The translations under genes were made by a program, and so were the position numbers. DNA of 64,000 bases from Thamnaconus septentrionalis (Eukaryota; Chordata; Actinopteri; Tetraodontiformes; Monacanthidae): positions 18,072,001 through 18,136,000 of the forward strand of contig CM020511.1 of the NCBI GenBank assembly GCA_009823395.1. The letters run 5' to 3'. Shown here one piece after another: positions 57,631-64,000 of the stretch. Under the pieces are notes generated by a model. The model saw only the letters and a program-made list of their open reading frames with translations. It had not been told where the DNA came from and made no database searches. Numbering within the stretch: position 1 is the stretch's first letter; each line of letters begins with the position of its first letter.

Positions 57631-58865
57631 CCCTGCCAAATGCCACAGGCTTTGTGGTGGATTTAGATAAATTGTTGGAAAAATGTCCTCAGAATACAGG
57701 CTTTTGGTGGATTTAGATAAATTGTTGGAAAAATGTCCTCAGAATACATTTCCGGCTCTTTTGTGTTCCCGGTGGCCGTCCTCTTGCATGCTCCCTCCTT
57801 CTGTCTCTACTCAGTCTCATGCATGGCTATATTTAGCTGCTATCTATTCCAGCCATTTCCACTATATGCTCCACAATGGTCCCAGGGCCTGGGGCTGGAT
57901 TCAGAGGACTCCTCTTGGGAGGCACTCAATTAGGAGACCTAAATTGTTAAGCTGAGATAGGCTCGACTTGAGGAAGCGAAGTGTGTCATCAGTCGCTTTG
58001 GCCAGTGATTCTCCTTGTGTTCGTTTCAGAAAGCCAGACGACACCCGGTAAATGAGCCGCTTGCGTTATTCATCCTCTTCCATTGGAGGGAATCCTCTCC
58101 GCATCGCTGTGCATTTGAATATGACCAGTGCTAAAAGTGAAATATCAGCATGTTTCCAGTGGGGGGAAGAGTATATGTGCAATAGGCAATTATTTACATA
58201 AAAGAGGCTGCAAGGGTTTTGTTATTCCAACATTTACTGCCATGTGGGTACAGTTCACAAACTGCCGCTTCGCTGTAGACCTATATCTAGCGAGCAGTGG
58301 CTTTGAAACTGCGTCCCATTCTGCTGTCAGTATCTCCAGAATGGTGTCGGCCTTAGTTACCAGAGTCTCTGCCAAAACATTTCCCGGCCAGTCCAAAGCG
58401 AGTGCGACCAGAATTTCCACGGCACACACAAACTACTAATGAAGACCTGAATCAATAGTCCACCAGGAAACTGACCTTCCTGCACATTTAAATATGCAAT
58501 TGCTCATGGGCCATGGAGCGACGTGTTGGCAACATGTTACTGTAGTTCCTTTATTGGTGCAATGGGTGAGGCTGTGTTGCAAGACCATGTATTCAAATGG
58601 CGTGTGCAAGCAAACACACCATGTAAATATTTTTTTAGAGCTGCATTTCTCACTCTGACGATGACATTGCACACTGCTGACCATTCAGTCAGCGCATAGC
58701 CAAAACCTCTTCTTTTTGTGCAGGTTTACGTTAACATATTGGTACAAACCCAGTTGGACAGCTGCATAAGCGAACAGAAAGGAGGATATTGATTTTTTTT
58801 TTCCTTTCTCTTCAGTGAATTACTTCTCATTTGTCTCTGCTGTTTTTTTTTCTTATCTGTTGCAG
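56792..58865 (+). other. pbxip1: First intron of pbxip1
   Basis: No exon recognised. Contains an AT microsatellite (57598-57628), a tandem 50-bp duplication (57647-57747) and otherwise unique sequence. Confidence 0.5.
57647..57747 (+). repeat. Tandem duplication of a ~50-bp unit
   Basis: Units 57647-57697 and 57698-57747 (aggctttgtggtggattta... with agataaattgttggaaaaat) are nearly identical, differing by one base deletion in the second copy. Recent local duplication. Confidence 0.95.
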
Positions 58866-58891
58866 GTGACTGGCAAAGCCTCTAGGCAGCC

Positions 58892-61800
58892 ATGTCTGGG
58901 GGCAGTGGTGCGAACAACAGCTGGACCATCCTGACTTCAGAGGTATCACCGTAATGAACGCAGGAGATCCTGGTGTCACTTTGAATACCCAAACTGAAAA
59001 TATATTATGCTTAAAAAAAGAAAACCCCCAGTCCCAAAAGATTTTTTTTTTGAGGTCACCTGAATAGAAAGTAGGTTTCTGTGATATGACTGTCTTTGTA
59101 TAATTCCCTTTCTTATAATTCTCTTTCAACATATTCTTTTTTTATAAGCTCCACTGTCGCAGAGACGAGCCAGCTACCAACAGAACAAGTGTACCTGTGT
59201 GTCTCTGTCTCTCTTCCTTCTTTTCATTCAGTGTTATTTTCATTTTCATGTTTACAAAGAGCAAACCAGTGTTTTGGTTAAGTGGACTGGTTTGGTGACC
59301 TCCTGAGCGACAAGACTGTCAGCTCTGCGTCTGTTTGACGCTGTATGTCATGGGAAATACACTACCAGTCAAAAATTTGGACGCATACTTCTTTTTTTTT
59401 CATTTTCATGACTATAAATGAAAGCATATGGAATGTGTATAACACAAAAAAATAGTGAAATAACTCAAAGAAGTTTTATATTTTAGATGATCTAGAATAG
59501 CCAACCTATATAAAATACATATATAACATAATATATATTGGTATTTAACTTTTTTTTGTCACATTAACCCTCATATCTTGGCCATATATTTGATGTCTTT
59601 GGTATGTATCTACAATGTAGAAGGTGGTAAAAATAAAGAAGAAACAGGTGTGTCCAAACTTTTGACAGTGGGCATGTTTAATGCTTTTCAGAAAAATATA
59701 TTTCCAGAATAGTGTTTATGCAGCATACATGTCCAAATGATAATTATGTTTGTTTGATTCAACTGTTGTTTCTCTGGTTGTTGTAGTCTGTTGCTGAACC
59801 CCTGAAGCCTTCAGCAGAGGGGACAGATTGCAGTGCAGAAGAGCCAACGCCTGCGTCAGGTGATTGTCCAGAATTTAAACTGCAAAATGGAAGAAAAAAA
59901 AAAAATAAATATTAAAAATATTGCCACTCCATAGCAATTCAAATGCTATTACAGGACAATCATATAGTCATATACAAAATGTAAGACCAAAAGTTTCCAT
60001 ATTGTCCTTGTGGTGGGGTTCAATCGCTGTTCGTCAAGTTTCCCCTCTGACTCTGTGCTCAATGATCCAGGTTCTGTGGAGAAGCAGCCTGCCAGCAGTG
60101 CACAACCTGCAGAAGGGCGCCCTCTGGAGGGAGAAAAGGCAATACACCAGGGTTTTATTAATTTTTTATGTCATGTAGTTTTACAACGCCAGTGAATGCA
60201 AACTGTTATTTTATTTAAAACTAAATTAAAAAAAATGCACATTCTGAACCAAGAAACTGAGCCTTTTAATTGTTATTTTATCTAAATATGTGTTATATGT
60301 ATTGTCTATCTGACTTGAAAGAGATGGATTTAATGTACTCATTCCAACAAACAGGTACCAGGGGGAAAACCAGACAAGCTCACATCGGACACGAACACAG
60401 AGCAACGCACCTCTCCGACTGCAGCTGTCAGCGCTTACACTGCTGTTGCATCATCCGTCGGCTTTTCCTCTGACACTGATGCACTCAGCCAGTCGGAGGG
60501 CCTACCGGAGTGCCCGGCGGTGTCAGCCCATGATCCCGATTTGTTTTCTGACTCATACTCCCACATAGCTCCCTCCCCTGATGAGCCTTCTGCCACACAG
60601 CTGAGCATAGAGACTCTGGGAGGGGCGGAGCCTGCACAGGAAGAGCAGAGGCTCTCACGGGAAGGAAGTGCCCATCATCTCAGTGAGGAGAAGGGAACAC
60701 ATGATGGGGCGGAGCCTGAGATCTGTGAGAGGACTGGTGACGTCGGGAAACCTGCTGGTATGTACGTGTAGGCTGTTTTTGCCCGTGTTTTTCCTTTTTT
60801 CTTTCCTTTAGGTGTGCAACGTGTGTGTTTAAAGTGCACTTGGTGGAGTAGCTGGTCATAAAACGACTCAGGATCTGGGCCTGCACTTTTCTGGAGAGGC
60901 TGTGATTGGATGCACGGTGCATGATGTGATGATATTTATTGGTTTATTTAGAATTTTTGCTTCAGTGAGCATAATCATTAGCAAGTTCTCACAAGAACGT
61001 TTTTACTGTTCCATTGCTTCTTAAAAACAACTATTAGCACAAAAAAATTTGCAATCATTTTGAAAATATTTTCCTAAATTGCTAAAAATTAAAAAATTAC
61101 TTTGGCCCATTTCCCTGTAATTTATTAAAAAGAGAAATTTTAAGGAGCAAATTTGCACAACGTATATGATGAAACTTATTTGACACTTTGACTAAATTAT
61201 TAGCTGCTCTAAATATCGCTAAATGTCACCACAGTTATTGCTTTTCTTTTCTTTTTTCCTCCTTCCACCGCTTCAGAGTCTCCCGTGGAGTCAGAGGTGG
61301 GTGAGCAGAAGACTGCGGAGGAGGCGAGCAGGAGACGGTCTCTCCTGGCGGCTCTGGAGCGGATCGGAAGGACAGAGGAGGAAGAGGAAAAAGAGGAAGA
61401 GTTGCAGCCGCCACAGCGGGACGAGGGGAGTGGATTCACTGTGAACAAGTGCATCCTGGGAGCTGTGATTCTTGTCGGCATCGGCACAGTCTTTTTCTCA
61501 GGTACGCATCATCCCGAGCTCATAGAAACATTCAAATTAAACATACTTTTTTCTTTAAAAAAATAATTTTGCGAATACTGTTTACCAGCTTCTGTCTTGT
61601 TATTTTGAATTTAGACAATGTCGAGAGATGTGTGAGAGTAGAGGGCCTTTCTTTAGATAGAATTTCTCAAAATTAAATTCAAAGCTACTCTTCTTTCTCC
61701 CAATCTTTGCTGAGTTACGAATGATAAAAGGTTGATGAGAAATTGATGCCTGAGAGGAGGAGGAATACAAGTGTTAATAACAACTTTGTAAGTGACCTTC

Positions 61801-64000
61801 TCACGTCAACACACTTCAGACATCGTGCTGTCTGCATCGTGATGAAGGAAAAAAAAAAAAGCTCCAACATGAAACCGAGAACAGCAAGTCTGTGGTTTAT
61901 GTTGAGGAAGTAGTGTGTCTGCGTGGTAAGGAGGTGCTATAGAACATAAATGGAGGGAGACTTTCTTGGTATCTGATGCACCTTAAAGGTTTAGTGTCAT
62001 GTGGTTACCTCTTAGATTGCGGCGCTCACCATCTCAACCTCCCTTTCCCACCTTGAGATTTTTTGATTTTTGTTTCCTAGGAGGTTTTTGGGTTAACCAC
62101 GCCCCAACTCTTTTCATTGGTCCCTGCAACGTCTCTTCTTCTTTTGTCTATCTTATCTTTTATCTTTATCTAATATAGAAATCATAAATCAGGCCACATT
62201 TTACACACTGGACCTTTAATGACAGACCAGATTCTTAATTAGTTGAAGAATTCTGAGATGTATTGTACCTGCAGGTGTCTTCATGGACCTGGATGAGGGT
62301 AGGCTGCGTTTGCTCTCACACCGCATGTATTGTGACGTCAAAGTGCATGTTTGTGTCGACCTCTGTGAAATATCACCACATTTGAAACCGGTTCTTTAAT
62401 GAAGTGGTTTCTTCATGAGTAAAAGCCCCAGAGCTGAACTCAGGAACAACATGAGTTTGCATGTACAACATCTAGCCACCACTGCCTAGCAGCTGGATGG
62501 CACATCACGTGGTGCTGTGGTGACTTTCACTTGCCCCTATGTTGCATGCTGGGAAATGCACCTTTTGATTAGATCGGCCACAAATATCCCTACGTGCTCA
62601 TGTGTGTAGTGCTCTGCTTTACACTGCAATTTTCTCAGTTCAGTTTTCCTCATATAATCTTAGTTTTCAAAATCATGAATTTATTTATATTATGAATGTT
62701 AAGTTTAGGAGCTCACTCAAATGCTCTAAAATCTTTTTTTTTTTAAAAGTAAGAATTTTAAAAATAGCCAATTGTATGATTTATTTTCCTTTTTTAAAGG
62801 CAATTCTTTCTTGGACAAATGTCTGAGTAGTTTTCTTAAAACTGAAAACACTCATCCTAGGATGGAAATCGGAACTATAATTAGAACATTATCCCGCTCT
62901 GTGTCTTTGCTGTGTATGAACGTGTGTGTGTACAATTCATCTGTACAATTACATGCATATGCTGACAGAGAACACAGTGTTTTAGGTTGGCGGCCTTCCT
63001 CCAGTAACGTCCGGCGCCGCATGAAGGTTTTGCTTGTCTTCTCTCAGTGTGTATTATTCACATGAACATTGAGCTCTGCATAAATTATTTGCAGGCAGTG
63101 ACTACAATACAAGGGAGCTGAGAGATTCGGAGTTACCAACAAAACAGGTCAGTCTGACGTCAGTCTCCTCCTTTTTTTTGCCTTCCCGCCTCCATTCCTG
63201 TCCACGTCCTCTGTGGTAAAACATTTACTCATTATTCTGGCAGTTTGCGTGTGCCCATCTTACGGCACGCTGTGTTCCGCCGCATGAATTTTTAGTATTT
63301 TATGCTCAGTAGACCACCCACACAGCTGGCAGCGTTAACTGCTGTCCTTCGCCGTCTGTGCTACTTCCTTCTCATCTCTCTGCTCCTCTGTCAAAGATCA
63401 TTCTGGGAAGTCTTTGAAAGACTTTGGTCCGTGTCTCTCGCTGCGTTTCCAGAACCCCTGGAATTGCACAAAACCTAAATATGGCAATAAAAAACTGGTC
63501 ATGGAAACACCTAAACTTGGAAAAACCTCTCAAATATGGCTAAAAGGTTTTTACGCTCTCATGAGGTGGTTTATCAGACGTATGGATATAGATGTACGGA
63601 GTATTTCTTAGAAGTAATCAAAGAGAGAAATATATCAACCATTCTTGACAGCAAACAACATCGAAATGCAGATTTATCGCAAAATGTTTTGTACCTCCAT
63701 CTTCCTCAAAGTGGGGTCTCGCGACAAGATTTGATGAGAATTACAGCTTATTTGCTTCACACCATTCTCTGGAAACACCTGCAAATCGCAATTGCACTTT
63801 GTCGAAATTTTAGAAATATCACTTTTATTTTGCGAGAAACTGTCATGGAAACGCAGCTTCTGTTGACAGGAGGACTGGCTCAATCTGGAGGCTCTCCCAC
63901 CAGTCGACGCAGACAACAAGGAGCTTCTGCATAAGTTAGCCAAAGGGAACGAGCAGATTTCTGTCCTGAATGCCCAGATCCAGGTGCTGCTCGGCTCATC
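58892..64000 (+). CDS. pbxip1: PBX homeobox-interacting protein 1, N-terminal part, runs off window
   Basis: Binds PBX proteins and estrogen receptors and tethers to microtubules in mammals. Coding exons: 58892-58942, 59787-59859, 60071-60151, 60362-60757, 61277-61501, 62275-62298, 63095-63147 and 63870 to the edge. Phases agree across all junctions, giving about 344 residues so far. The start, MSGGSGANNSWTILTSE, parallels the human start (DNSWVLAGSE). A long acidic, Ser/Pro-rich region follows, then RRRSLLAALERIGR, a Glu stretch and a transmembrane-like segment CILGAVILVGIGTVFFSG (about residues 258-276), which matches human CLLGALVLLGLGVLLFSG. Next is WLNLEALPPVDADNKELLHK, the start of the coiled coil. 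The donor at 60151 (GTTTTA) is weak and its partner acceptor at 60362 was chosen for phase, so that junction is the least sure. Confidence 0.87.
59359..59673 (+). mobile_element. Tc1-type MITE, complete (pbxip1 intron)
   Basis: Starts cactaccagtcaaaaatttg and ends gtccaaacttttgacagtg, inverted termini of the same Tc1 family seen in shc1 introns. About 315 bp with no transposase: a two-ended, non-autonomous copy. Confidence 0.8.
63440..63857 (-). mobile_element. MITE family A, copy 5, abutting a pbxip1 exon
   Basis: Clean 12-bp termini gctgcgtttcca and tggaaacgcagc, and the full set of internal blocks (gtcatggaaacacctaaac, ctctcatgaggtggtttatc, aatatcacttttattttgcg). The right end lies 12 bases before the pbxip1 exon that starts at 63870. 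Confidence 0.85.

Overview
The window is nuclear DNA of a ray-finned (teleost) fish, probably a percomorph. The genes are split by GT-AG introns, CA/TG and GA/TC microsatellites are everywhere, and the intergenic and intronic DNA carries fish-type Tc1/mariner, hAT and other MITE-like elements and a tRNA-derived SINE. Nothing bacterial, viral or organellar was seen. Most long open frames in the window are low-complexity or antisense shadows; the real genes are made of short exons.

Five recognisable genes are present. (1) The 3' part of an A-class ephrin gene (+): a short exon at 2791-2859 and a terminal exon at 10392-10492; its 5' exons lie left of the window. (2) flad1, FAD synthase (-), nine coding exons between 26834 and 20858. 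(3) shc1, the SHC-transforming adaptor (+), twelve coding exons from 43214 to 51574, with the p66 CH2 domain, PTB, CH1 and SH2 domains; untranslated first exon(s) probably start near 31.2 kb, giving a roughly 12-kb 5' region. (4) A 64-residue lenep-like gene (+) at 55450-55644. (5) The 5' part of pbxip1 (+), eight coding exons from 58892 to beyond the right edge.

The gene content matches human 1q21.3-q22 (EFNA4/EFNA3, FLAD1, LENEP, SHC1, PBXIP1), but the layout differs. flad1 and shc1 remain head to head. The ephrin gene is convergent with flad1. lenep sits between shc1 and pbxip1 instead of beside flad1. No exon of cks1b, pygo2, zbtb7b, dcst1/2 or adam15 was recognised in the intervals where human synteny would place them.

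Functionally, shc1, ephrin and pbxip1 belong to receptor and nuclear-receptor signalling, while flad1 makes FAD. They share a neighbourhood by ancient synteny, not an operon.

The most unusual observation is a possible undescribed protein encoded just upstream of p66Shc. Three phase-compatible exons (36786-36833, 41925-42370, 43073-43205) would encode about 196 residues with repeated I-[VI]-W-[KR]-[KR]-R motifs whose copies differ largely at synonymous or K/R positions. Its stop codon overlaps an ATG that is in frame with p66Shc (TGATG). Other points are loss of the p46Shc initiator Met, a two-start arrangement in flad1 suggesting mitochondrial and cytosolic forms, and a five-copy MITE family, one copy of which ends 12 bp before a pbxip1 exon.
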